The notes: a model not told the origin generated them from the sequence alone. DNA of 8,996 nt from Agrobacterium fabrum (GCA_003241215.1 QFOL01000152.1:1-8996), one strand, 5' to 3'; shown: positions 1 through 6,374, counted from the stretch's first letter. Made by a program: numbers and translations.

Positions 1-102
1 CGGCTGTTTCGCTCCATGGTCGAGCATGGCGCGGGCGAGCTTGATCACAGCGGTGTGATCCTTGAAATTAAGCGCATGAATGCGTTCGGAGGAACGCTCT
101 AA
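1..102 (+). CDS. C-terminal end of a probable beta-hydroxyacid dehydrogenase (3-hydroxyisobutyrate dehydrogenase family), 5'-truncated by the window
   Basis: Reading frame 1 is open from the first base to a TAA at 100-102, giving 33 residues that begin RLFRSMVEHGAGELDHSG and end in a lysine/arginine-rich helix. The Gly-x-Gly-x-x-DHS stretch followed by an amphipathic helix resembles the C-terminus of NAD(P)-dependent beta-hydroxyacid dehydrogenases (tartronate semialdehyde reductase, 3-hydroxyisobutyrate dehydrogenase), which often end in a (G)xxDHSAL motif. The stop lies 31 bases before the TRAP binding protein start and no terminator is visible, so the gene is probably the upstream member of the same operon. 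A dehydrogenase here would act on the imported acid or its breakdown product (inference). The Rossmann domain and active-site lysine are outside the window, so the family call rests on a short match. Confidence 0.6.
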   Translation, partial: RLFRSMVEHGAGELDHSGVILEIKRMNAFGGTL

Positions 103-123
103 ACTGTTTGAGACACAACAAAG

Positions 124-128
124 GGAGG
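124..128 (+). promoter_or_regulatory. Ribosome binding site that fixes the DctP start at 134
   Basis: GGAGG lies 5 bases before the ATG at 134. An earlier in-frame ATG at 80 sits inside the upstream dehydrogenase, would add 18 non-hydrophobic residues before the signal peptide and has no such site, so 134 is preferred. Confidence 0.85.
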
Positions 129-133
129 AACAC

Positions 134-1129
134 ATGAAAATTTCAAGACTTTACGGGCTGGCTCTCGCCGCCACCATGCTGGTTGCATCCATCGCACAGG
201 CGGAAACGCTGACACTTTCGACGCCTGATCCGGACAATTCCGAAATCACGCTCGCCGCCAACAAGTTCGCCGAACTGGTTTCCGCCAAGACGAATGGCGA
301 AGTCACGGTCAAGGTCTTCCCGAACGGCTCGCTTTATGGCGGCGACCCGTCGGGGGCCGTCAAGCAGCTGGCGGGCGGATCGCTCGACATGCTGCTTCTG
401 GCGACATCGCTTTATGCGAATTTCGACCCGCGCTTTTCGGCGATTTCCATTCCCTATCTTTTTGACGACGAAGAGCAGCTTCGCACCTATCTGGAGGGTG
501 AGCAGGGCAAGGAACTGATCGCGGGACTGGAAAAGATCGGCATCAAGGCAGTGGATCTGTGGCCGCGCCCCTTCCGCCAGATGACCAATTCCAAACGCCC
601 GATAACCTCGCCGGATGACCTGCGCGGGTTGAAGTTCCGGGTCCCCAACAATCCGCTCTGGGTGGAGTTCTTCAAGAAAATGGGCGCGGCACCGACACCG
701 CTCGCCTTTGCCGAGGTCTATAATGCCCTGCAGCTGAAGGTCGTCGACGGGCAGGAAAACCCGATCAACGTTCCGCTGTCGGCAAAATTCTACGAGGTGC
801 AGAAATACGTTTCGATCACCAACCACATGGGTGATGGCTGGGTTCTGGGTATCAGCCCCGCCAAGTTCAACGCCCTGAGCGATGCGCACAAGGCGGCTGT
901 CGAGGCGGCGGCGAAGGAGGCGGAAGCATGGAAGGTGCAGAATGACGCTTCGAGCGCGGAAGTGACGATTGCCGAATTGCAGAAACACGGCATGGAGGTC
1001 AATCGCCTGACGCCTGAACAGCAGAAGGCTTTCGTCGAGGTATCGAAGGGCCTCTATCCGGTCTTTGCAGGGCTTGTGAAGGATCAGGCCTTCTTCGACA
1101 GGACGATTGCCGCCGTCGGCAAGAAATGA
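134..1129 (+). CDS. TRAP transporter periplasmic solute-binding protein, DctP family
   Basis: This 331-residue protein is the periplasmic receptor of a tripartite ATP-independent (TRAP) transporter. It captures a substrate, usually an organic acid, and delivers it to the membrane permease. Residues 1-23 form a Sec signal peptide: MK, a hydrophobic core, then a predicted cleavage after AQA. The mature part carries family landmarks: the GGS-D segment near residues 81-85, the RPFRQM stretch at 145-150, and GLKFRVPNN around 165-173, whose arginine (R169) occupies the position of the conserved carboxylate-binding arginine. These are followed by EVYNALQ...VVDGQENP at 194-210, a hallmark of the family. 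Length is normal for DctP. The gene heads a binding protein-small permease-large permease operon and follows a dehydrogenase gene. The retained arginine suggests a carboxylate ligand (inference), but the substrate cannot be named from sequence. Confidence 0.95.
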   Translation: MKISRLYGLALAATMLVASIAQAETLTLSTPDPDNSEITLAANKFAELVSAKTNGEVTVKVFPNGSLYGGDPSGAVKQLAGGSLDMLLLATSLYANFDPRFSAISIPYLFDDEEQLRTYLEGEQGKELIAGLEKIGIKAVDLWPRPFRQMTNSKRPITSPDDLRGLKFRVPNNPLWVEFFKKMGAAPTPLAFAEVYNALQLKVVDGQENPINVPLSAKFYEVQKYVSITNHMGDGWVLGISPAKFNALSDAHKAAVEAAAKEAEAWKVQNDASSAEVTIAELQKHGMEVNRLTPEQQKAFVEVSKGLYPVFAGLVKDQAFFDRTIAAVGKK

Positions 1130-1143
1130 GGCATTGATATCTG

Positions 1144-1168
1144 CCGGACCGGTTTACGGCCGGTCCGG
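1144..1168 (+). terminator. Strong GC-rich hairpin between dctP-like and dctQ-like genes (attenuator or mRNA-stabilising stem)
   Basis: CCGGACCGG (1144-1152) pairs perfectly with CCGGTCCGG (1160-1168) across a 7-base loop, giving a 9-bp almost all-GC stem. It starts 15 bases after the DctP stop and ends 2 bases before the DctQ ribosome binding site. There is no T-run after it, so it is not a classic intrinsic terminator. Hairpins at this place in transport operons are known to protect the upstream binding-protein message from 3' exonucleases or to cause partial termination. Which applies here is inference. Confidence 0.6.
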
Positions 1169-1170
1169 TC

Positions 1171-1176
1171 GGGAGG
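1171..1176 (+). promoter_or_regulatory. Ribosome binding site of the TRAP small permease
   Basis: GGGAGG lies 8 bases before the ATG at 1185 and selects that start over in-frame codons further upstream that fall inside the DctP gene. It directly abuts the 3' side of the intergenic hairpin, so the folded hairpin could affect ribosome access. Confidence 0.75.
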
Positions 1177-1184
1177 ACAGGTTT

Positions 1185-1733
1185 ATGGACGAAACGTCAT
1201 CATTTTTCGGCAGGGTCATCAGATTGTCGACCGACGTGCTGGCCGGTCTGGCCGCCGTCGGTGTTCTTGCCGTCGTGCTCTTGCAGGTGTCGACCCGTAT
1301 CTGGGGCACCCCGGTCTCCTGGACCGAAGAGGCGACACGCTATCTTTTCATATGGATGGTGTTCCTGGGGGTTGCCGGCAGTTTCCGGACCGCCGACATG
1401 GCGCGGGTAACGGTATTCATTGCCTTGATGCCGGCCTTTGTGCGGCGTCTCGCGCTGCCCATCTACATTGTGTCGTCGGTCGTCTTTTTTGGCTTGATGA
1501 TCTGGACCGGCTGGACGCTGGTGCGCCAGCAATATGTCATGAACGAAGCCGCCGCCACGCTTGCCACACCGATGTGGATGATCGGCATCATCATTCCGCT
1601 CAGCGCCGCCCTGGGCATTGCCGCCATCGTGGAATCCCTGCGTCAACATCGGGACCGTATCGAGCTGCCGGAGGCGTCTCAGCCTCTGCCGGAGGCCGAT
1701 CTGATCGTCGGAAATCTGGAGAAACGGCCATGA
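1185..1733 (+). CDS. TRAP transporter small permease, DctQ family
   Basis: This 182-residue integral membrane protein is the small membrane subunit of the TRAP system. It partners the large DctM subunit and helps dock the binding protein. The sequence shows four hydrophobic helices: about residues 18-38, 50-66, 88-110 and 128-150. The loop after the first helix carries the typical DctQ signature VSWTEEATRYLFIWMVFLG, with its Trp-Thr-Glu-Glu and Arg-Tyr residues. A hydrophilic, charged C-terminal tail of about 30 residues is expected in the cytoplasm. The start at 1185 is chosen because of the ribosome binding site just upstream. The stop codon overlaps the start of the next gene (ATGA), which points to translational coupling with the large permease. 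Size and topology are normal for the family. Confidence 0.93.
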   Translation: MDETSSFFGRVIRLSTDVLAGLAAVGVLAVVLLQVSTRIWGTPVSWTEEATRYLFIWMVFLGVAGSFRTADMARVTVFIALMPAFVRRLALPIYIVSSVVFFGLMIWTGWTLVRQQYVMNEAAATLATPMWMIGIIIPLSAALGIAAIVESLRQHRDRIELPEASQPLPEADLIVGNLEKRP

Positions 1734-3010
1734 GCCTGACGCTGCTTGGACTTTTCCTTCTCATGAGCGCCTTCGGCGTTCCGCTGGCCGTCGCGCTCGG
1801 CCTCGCAAGCCTCGCCTCCATCGCGCTCTATACGTCGATGCCGATGGATCTTCTGGCGCAGACCATGTTCTCGGGCATGAATTCCTTCCTTCTGGTGGCC
1901 GTGCCGCTTTTCATTCTCGTCGGTGTCCTGATGGAGCGGGGCAGGGTGGCCGAACGGCTGTTCGATTTCGCCGAAGCGATCGTCGGCTGGCTTCCGGGCG
2001 GTCTTGGCCATGTCAACGTCGCCTCCTCGGTGATTTTCGGCGGTGTTTCCGGTTCCTCCGTCGCCGATATCGCCTCCATCGGCGCAATCGAGATCAAGGC
2101 CATGGAGCGTCATGGTTTCCCGAAGGGTTATGCCGTCGGCCTGACGCTCTGCACCTCCACGCTTTCCTCCATCATTCCGCCGTCCATCCTCATCGTCATT
2201 GCCGGGTCGGTTGCGAATGCCTCCATCGGAACGCTGCTCGTGGCGGGGCTGGTGCCGGGACTGTTCCTCGCCTTCGTTTTCATGGTCTTCAATCATATTT
2301 ATGCGGTGCGCAACGGCTTCAACCCGCCGACGCCGTTTAATGTCCGGCGCGTGGTAACGACCGGCCTTGCGGCCATCCTGCCGATGCTGACGCCGGTGAT
2401 CCTTTTGATCGGCATTGTCGACGGTTATTTCACGCCGACGGAAGCGGCCGGCATCGCCGTTGTCTATACGCTGTTTCTGGCCGTCATCCTTTACCGCACG
2501 ATCCCGTTTTCGGCACTGCTCGGCATCTTCATGGAAACCGCGCGCACATCGGGTTCGATCCTCTTCATCGCGGCGACGGCGAAACTGGCGGCCTGGGTCT
2601 TCACCTTTGACGGCCTGCCGGCCCAGGTGGCGGTTTTCCTCGGCCATATCAGCACCGGCCCGACCATGGCGATGGTGCTGATATTCCTGTTCCTCATCAT
2701 CGTCGGCATGTTCATGGATGCGATCGCGGCGATGTTCATTCTCATACCGGTGCTTCTGCCGCCGGCCGTGTCGCTTGGGGTCGACCCGATCCATTTTCTG
2801 ATCGTCATGGTCATCACCCTGACGCTCGGGCTTGTGACGCCGCCGGTCGGTGTGTGCCTGTTCGCCGTGGCTCAAGTGGCGAAAATGTCAATCGAGGATG
2901 TGATCAAGGGTTCGCTTGCGCCAATGTCTATCCTTGTCGCCGCGATCTTCGCCCTGGTCCTGTTCCCGGATCTGACGCTTGCGCCCATCCGGCTTATGGG
3001 TCTCTATTAA
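1730..3010 (+). CDS. TRAP transporter large permease, DctM family
   Basis: This 426-residue protein is the main transport channel of the TRAP system. It uses the sodium or proton gradient to move the substrate released by the binding protein. It is hydrophobic throughout, with about a dozen membrane segments. It contains conserved DctM stretches: GGVSGSSVADIASIG near residues 104-118, GYAVGLTLCTSTLSSIIPPS at about 134-153, the FTPTEAAG motif in the second half, and GLVTPPVGVCLF near 365-376. The repeated STxSxxIPPS and TPPVG loops belong to the two inverted transport repeats. Translation starts at an ATG overlapping the DctQ stop by 4 bases, with GGAG 8 bases upstream. Length is normal. It is the last gene of the operon, ending 24 bases from a convergent LysR gene with no clear terminator between. 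Confidence 0.95.
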   Translation: MSLTLLGLFLLMSAFGVPLAVALGLASLASIALYTSMPMDLLAQTMFSGMNSFLLVAVPLFILVGVLMERGRVAERLFDFAEAIVGWLPGGLGHVNVASSVIFGGVSGSSVADIASIGAIEIKAMERHGFPKGYAVGLTLCTSTLSSIIPPSILIVIAGSVANASIGTLLVAGLVPGLFLAFVFMVFNHIYAVRNGFNPPTPFNVRRVVTTGLAAILPMLTPVILLIGIVDGYFTPTEAAGIAVVYTLFLAVILYRTIPFSALLGIFMETARTSGSILFIAATAKLAAWVFTFDGLPAQVAVFLGHISTGPTMAMVLIFLFLIIVGMFMDAIAAMFILIPVLLPPAVSLGVDPIHFLIVMVITLTLGLVTPPVGVCLFAVAQVAKMSIEDVIKGSLAPMSILVAAIFALVLFPDLTLAPIRLMGLY

Positions 3011-3034
3011 GGCCGGGCATGAAGGCCTGAAAAT

Positions 3035-3931
3035 TCAGACAACGCGACGGTCACGCCACTCGTCGCGTTGTTTTCGCATCCACTCCAGAAACAGCGTCAC
3101 CTTCCTCTGCCGCAGATGCGAATGCGGGCAAACGATCCATTGGGTGACGAGCTTGATACGCGGCGCGTCGACGACCGGGCAGACGAGTGCACCGGTCACG
3201 AGTTCCCGTTCCATCATCAGCGTGCTTTCCAGCGCGACGCCCAGGCCGCCGGCCGCGGCATCGATGGCCATATGGCTGCGGTCGAACAGCACACGCCGCC
3301 ATCTCCTGTCGGAATGCACGCCCGCCATCGGAAACCAGTGCGTCCACTGCGCCTGCGCCTTCACCGAATGGATGAGCCGCAGATCCAGCAGATCGGCAGC
3401 CTGAAGGCTCTCTGCGGCGGCGTAATCCGGGGATGACACCGGCAGGAATTCCTCCTCCACCAGCCCTTCCACGAAGAGGCCTGGCCAGCGACCGTCGCCG
3501 TGGCGCAGCTCTATATCGACGAGTTCCTGCGAAAAATCGGTCGGCTCATTGGTTCCGTCGAGACGCACTTCGAGTTCGGGATGCTCCTCCAGAAACGAGC
3601 CGAGACGCGGCAGCAGCCATTTGTTTGATATGGTCGGCGTCGCCCGGATCGTCAGTGTCGTGACCGAGCGGAAACCGCGGATACTGTCGGTGGCATCCGC
3701 GATCTGTTCGATCTGGGCGGTTATCATCGAAAAATACCGCTCGCCCGCTTCGGTCAGCGTCACCTTGCGGCCGGTTCGTGCCATCAATGTCGTGCCGAGC
3801 TGGCCCTCCAGCAGCTGGATCTGCTGGGAAACGGCCGAAGGCGTGACGCTCAGTTCCTCCGCCGCCCGCGAAATGCTGCCCGCCCTTGCCGCGGCGTGGA
3901 AAACGAGAATCGATTTTATCGGGATTTGCAT
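3035..3931 (-). CDS. LysR-family transcriptional regulator, GcvA-like
   Basis: This 298-residue regulator has the standard LysR layout. An N-terminal winged helix-turn-helix covers about residues 5-63 (VFHAAARAGSISRAAEELSV, then TPSAVSQQIQLLE, then the LTEAG wing). It is followed by a linker helix and a periplasmic-binding-like effector domain from about residue 90 to 290. The opening residues and the NKWLLPRLGSF stretch near 103-113 resemble the GcvA subgroup (GcvA, AmpR-like), which often controls amino acid or organic acid genes. It is convergent with the TRAP operon and downstream of fsr on the same strand, 85 bases away, so it could be read alone or with fsr. Control of the TRAP operon is plausible from proximity but not shown, since LysR genes are usually divergent from their targets. 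The ATG start gives a full-length helix-turn-helix; the ribosome binding site before it is weak. Confidence 0.93.
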   Translation of the reverse strand: MQIPIKSILVFHAAARAGSISRAAEELSVTPSAVSQQIQLLEGQLGTTLMARTGRKVTLTEAGERYFSMITAQIEQIADATDSIRGFRSVTTLTIRATPTISNKWLLPRLGSFLEEHPELEVRLDGTNEPTDFSQELVDIELRHGDGRWPGLFVEGLVEEEFLPVSSPDYAAAESLQAADLLDLRLIHSVKAQAQWTHWFPMAGVHSDRRWRRVLFDRSHMAIDAAAGGLGVALESTLMMERELVTGALVCPVVDAPRIKLVTQWIVCPHSHLRQRKVTLFLEWMRKQRDEWRDRRVV

Positions 3932-3956
3932 GGCTCAGTCTTCGCTAAACGGATCA

Positions 3957-3989
3957 CGGCGGTCACCTGAGTATCACAGGTGGCCGCCG
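3957..3989 (-). terminator. Long GC-rich hairpin between fsr and the LysR gene
   Basis: Arms at 3957-3969 and 3977-3989 pair at 12 of 13 positions (the exception is a T/G wobble) around a 7-base loop. The structure lies in the 85-base gap after fsr and ends 25 bases before the LysR start. No T-run follows in the minus direction, so it may be a factor-assisted terminator or 3' end protector for fsr, or a leader structure or operator of the LysR gene. The fold is clear; the role is inference. Confidence 0.5.
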
Positions 3990-3997
3990 CGATGAAA

Positions 3998-4010
3998 AGC
4001 GTTGAACGCT
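3998..4010 (-). terminator. Small palindrome just after the fsr stop, possible weak terminator
   Basis: AGCGTT and AACGCT flank a single central base. Read on the minus strand, AGCGT-TCA-ACGCT is followed by a short T-run (TTTC) starting 7 bases after the fsr stop. The stem is only 5 bp, so termination would be weak; a protein-binding dyad is an alternative. Confidence 0.3.
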
Positions 4011-4016
4011 AAGCTT

Positions 4017-5213
4017 TCAGCGATGGCTCGGCAGTTTCGGCAGGAACACCGTGAGCAGGCCGAGCAGCGGCATGTAGGAGCAGATGCGGTAGACGAATTC
4101 GATGCCTTCCTTATCCGCATAGACACCCAGAACCGCAGCGCCGATGCCGCCGAAACCGAAGGCGAAACCGAAGAACATGCCGGCGATGAGGCCGACGCGG
4201 CCCGGCACCAGTTCCTGCGCGAAGACGACGATGGCCGAGAAGGCGGAGGAGAACACGAAGCCGATGACGACGACGAGAATGGCCGTCCAGAACAGGTTCG
4301 CATAGGGCAGCAGCAGCGCGAAGGGAATGACGCCGAGGATCGAGAACCAGATGACGACGCGTGAGCCGAAACGGTCGCCGATCGGGCCACCGAAGAACAC
4401 GCCGAGCGCCGAAGCCCCGAGGAAGAGGAACAGCAGAACCTGCGCATCCTGTACGCCAAGACCGAACTTGTCGATGGTGTAAAAGGTGAAGTAGCTGGAC
4501 AGGCTGGCGAGATAGGCGTTCTTGGTGGCGGTCAGAACCACCAGCACCAGAAGTGTCATCATCACCGTGCCGCGTGAGAGCGGCAGGGTGCGGCTGGCTG
4601 GCGCCTTGCCGACGGTTGCGCGGCGGTGGCGGGTGTACCAGACGCCGACCCAGGACAGCACGCCGAAGCCGAGGAGCGCGATCAGCGAGAACCAGCTGAG
4701 GCTCGCCTGGCCGAGCGGGATGACGATGAAGGCGGCGAGCAGTGGGCCGATGGCCGTGCCGGTATTGCCGCCCACCTGGAAGAAGGATTGCGCAAGGCCA
4801 TGGCGGCCGCCGGATGCGAGGCGCGCCACGCGCGAGGCTTCGGGATGGAAGATCGCCGAGCCGATACCGATGAGGCAGGCGCCGATCACCAGAACTTCGA
4901 AACTATGGGCAAAGGCGAGCGTGATGAGGCCGGCGCAGGTGGACAGCATGGCGACCGGCAGGGAGAACGGCATTGGCCAGCGATCCGTCACCATGCCGAC
5001 GACCGGTTGCAGCAGCGATGCGGTGACCTGAAAGGCGAAAGTGAGCAGGCCGATCTGCATGAAATCGAGCGCGTAATTCGCTTTCAGCAGCGGGTAAAGC
5101 GACGTCAGCAGCGATTGCATGATGTCGTTCAGCATGTGGCAGAAGCTGGCGGCGGCGATGATCGAAAACGCCGTGCGTTGCGGGTTGAACCCGGTGCTGG
5201 TGACGGTGGCCAT
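4017..5213 (-). CDS. fsr: MFS efflux transporter, fosmidomycin resistance protein (Fsr) family
   Basis: This 398-residue inner-membrane protein of the major facilitator superfamily is very close in pattern to Escherichia coli Fsr, a drug/proton antiporter that gives fosmidomycin resistance when overproduced. Shared features run through the whole length: HMLNDIMQSL at residues 26-35, FMQIGLLTF at 51-59, SLLQPVVGMVTDRWPMPFSL at 66-85, FHPEASRVARLASGGRHGLA at 122-141 followed by QVGGNTG, the second motif-A loop GGPIGDRFG at 275-283, and FAQELVPGRVGLIAGMFFGF at 331-350. About 12 membrane helices are expected. Start: ATG at 5213 with GAGAGGA upstream at good spacing. It is divergent from an AraC regulator, an arrangement typical of regulator-exporter pairs. 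The natural substrate is unknown; resistance to a given drug is a family property and not proven here. Confidence 0.93.
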   Translation of the reverse strand: MATVTSTGFNPQRTAFSIIAAASFCHMLNDIMQSLLTSLYPLLKANYALDFMQIGLLTFAFQVTASLLQPVVGMVTDRWPMPFSLPVAMLSTCAGLITLAFAHSFEVLVIGACLIGIGSAIFHPEASRVARLASGGRHGLAQSFFQVGGNTGTAIGPLLAAFIVIPLGQASLSWFSLIALLGFGVLSWVGVWYTRHRRATVGKAPASRTLPLSRGTVMMTLLVLVVLTATKNAYLASLSSYFTFYTIDKFGLGVQDAQVLLFLFLGASALGVFFGGPIGDRFGSRVVIWFSILGVIPFALLLPYANLFWTAILVVVIGFVFSSAFSAIVVFAQELVPGRVGLIAGMFFGFAFGFGGIGAAVLGVYADKEGIEFVYRICSYMPLLGLLTVFLPKLPSHR

Positions 5214-5336
5214 GAGTAAGTCCTCTCGGATCCCCGGCGGAAGGCGGGAAACATGTCTTTATTTCTTCCCGCTTTTATTCATATTGTTTCTGGCCTGCAT
5301 TTGTGTTCTGGACGAGTTTCTTTGTGAGTGGGCCAA
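5214..5336. promoter_or_regulatory. Shared divergent control region of fsr and the AraC-type gene, with a large inverted repeat
   Basis: This 123-base gap separates the two start codons and must hold both promoters. The strongest signal is an inverted repeat with arms at 5241-5250 and 5266-5275 (9 of 10 positions match, core GCGGGAA/TTCCCGC) around a 15-base AT-rich spacer containing ACATGT. Arm centres are 25 bases apart, about two and a half helical turns. Further right, TTCTGG occurs twice as a direct repeat (5288-5293 and 5306-5311), 18 bases apart. AraC proteins often bind such spaced repeats, so one of these is a candidate operator (inference). No convincing -35/-10 pair can be picked by eye. 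Confidence 0.5.
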
Positions 5337-6179
5337 ATGGCAAAAATCAAGTCGCGACAGATAGTGGGCGTGACGCTTGAAGAGCATGAGCGTAGCCTGA
5401 AATTGATCGACGGCACCAATGAGCCGGTGCTGGCGCTTCATCGCATTTATCCGACCGGGCATCGTACACCGCCCCATGACCATAGCCGTGTGCAGATATG
5501 GTGCGCGCGCCGGGGTGTGGTGCTTGTCAGCACGGCGGACGGGCGCTGGATGATACCGCCCGGTCACGGGCTCCTCATTCCCGCGGGCCTGCAACACGAG
5601 GCCGACGTCATATCCACCGTCGAGATGTACTCGATCTACGTTCATCCCGATCTCTTCCAGGCGACCTCTCCAAGGGTGGTGGAGATAACCGATCTGGCCT
5701 CAAGCCTTATCTCCGAATTGTTGGCCGAAGAACACCAGCCGTCGGCATTTCACCGGCAGGGTCTCGTGCGTGCGCTATTGCTGGATGAGGTGAACCGCCT
5801 GCCGGAACGCCCTTTGGGTTTGCCTTTTCCGGACAATCAACGGCTGGCGGCGCTCTGCCGCGATTTCCTCAACAAGCCCGTCGCACGGGTGGAGATCGAC
5901 GACTGGGCCGCAGCCATGGGCATCAGCCGCCGGTCCTTCACACGCCTGTTCCGCCGGGAGCTTGGGGTAAGTTTCGTGACATGGCGCCAGCAGGCCTGCA
6001 TTTTTGCCTCATTGCCGCGGCTCGCTGCGGGTGAGGCGGTGACCAATGTGGCGCTGGATGCGGGTTATGAAAACATCCCGGCCTTCACCACCATGTTCCG
6101 GCGGATGCTCGGCAGTTCGCCGCGGGCCTACCGGCAGGCGGCAAGCCGACGCAGTGCCGGTTTCGCTGACCTGGAATAG
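5337..6179 (+). CDS. AraC-family transcriptional regulator with N-terminal cupin domain, NimR/YeaM-like
   Basis: This 280-residue regulator has two domains. Residues 30-105 form a cupin-like sensor with the HDHSRVQ segment at 47-53 (histidines 47 and 49), a PPGHGLLIPAGLQHE strand pair at 74-88 and YSIYVHPDLF at 98-107. The C-terminal AraC DNA-binding domain has its first helix-turn-helix at about 188-208 (DDWAAAMGISRRSFTRLFRR) and its second at 234-257, with the diagnostic NVALDAGYENIPAFTTMFRR. The pattern resembles E. coli NimR (YeaM), which controls the adjacent MFS exporter NimT. Here too the neighbour, divergently transcribed, is an MFS exporter (fsr), so local control of fsr is the natural hypothesis. 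ATG at 5337 is preferred; an in-frame GTG at 5328 would add three residues. Neither has a strong ribosome binding site. Confidence 0.9.
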   Translation: MAKIKSRQIVGVTLEEHERSLKLIDGTNEPVLALHRIYPTGHRTPPHDHSRVQIWCARRGVVLVSTADGRWMIPPGHGLLIPAGLQHEADVISTVEMYSIYVHPDLFQATSPRVVEITDLASSLISELLAEEHQPSAFHRQGLVRALLLDEVNRLPERPLGLPFPDNQRLAALCRDFLNKPVARVEIDDWAAAMGISRRSFTRLFRRELGVSFVTWRQQACIFASLPRLAAGEAVTNVALDAGYENIPAFTTMFRRMLGSSPRAYRQAASRRSAGFADLE

Positions 6180-6258
6180 ACCGGAATTACATCTATCTCA
6201 CAGATTTGGGGTCGGAGCGGCGGTTAGGAAGCGTGTCATGTTGCGCCGAGCTCTCCTC

Positions 6259-6374
6259 CTCATCCCTGTGCTTGTCACAGGGATCCAGCCAACCCAAGTC
6301 TTTGGGCTGAAAGGGGCCCTTCTCGCCGCGCAGACGCACGTCGGCTGGATTCCTGTGACAAGCACAGGAATGAG
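6259..6374. repeat. Bipartite palindromic intergenic repeat element (two inverted hairpin modules)
   Basis: This element fills much of the gap between two convergent AraC-type genes. Arms at 6259-6290 and 6343-6374 are inverted copies of each other, matching at 30 of 32 positions. Each arm is itself a hairpin: ATCCCTGTG (6262-6270) with CACAGGGAT (6276-6284), and ATTCCTGTG (6349-6357) with CACAGGAAT (6363-6371), both with 5-base loops. The 52-base spacer holds two smaller dyads, CCCAA-GTCT-TTGGG (6293-6306) and AAGGG-G-CCCTT (6311-6321). The build resembles paired REP/BIME elements and the palindromic mosaic repeats known from rhizobial genomes. Family membership was not tested. It contains no real gene; the reading frames through it are artefacts. 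It could serve as a two-way transcript end for the flanking genes. Confidence 0.85.

Noticed and set aside
143..988. Minus-strand open frame opposite the TRAP binding protein
   Set aside because: Antisense shadow in high-GC DNA; low-plausibility, Arg-rich protein with no ribosome binding site.
1679..2875. Long minus-strand open frame (398 codons) opposite the TRAP large permease
   Set aside because: Its composition (very rich in Arg, His, Asp, Glu and Gln) is the usual antisense shadow of a GC-rich membrane protein gene, with no hydrophobic core or domain.
3010..3028. AGGCC/GGCCT dyad between the TRAP large permease and LysR genes as a bidirectional terminator
   Set aside because: The stem is only 5 bp with a 9-base loop and no T-run on either side, so it is not supportable as a terminator.
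4626..5219. Plus-strand open frame opposite fsr
   Set aside because: Rich in Arg, Glu, Asp, His and Gly, as expected for the antisense of a membrane protein; fsr on the other strand is unambiguous.
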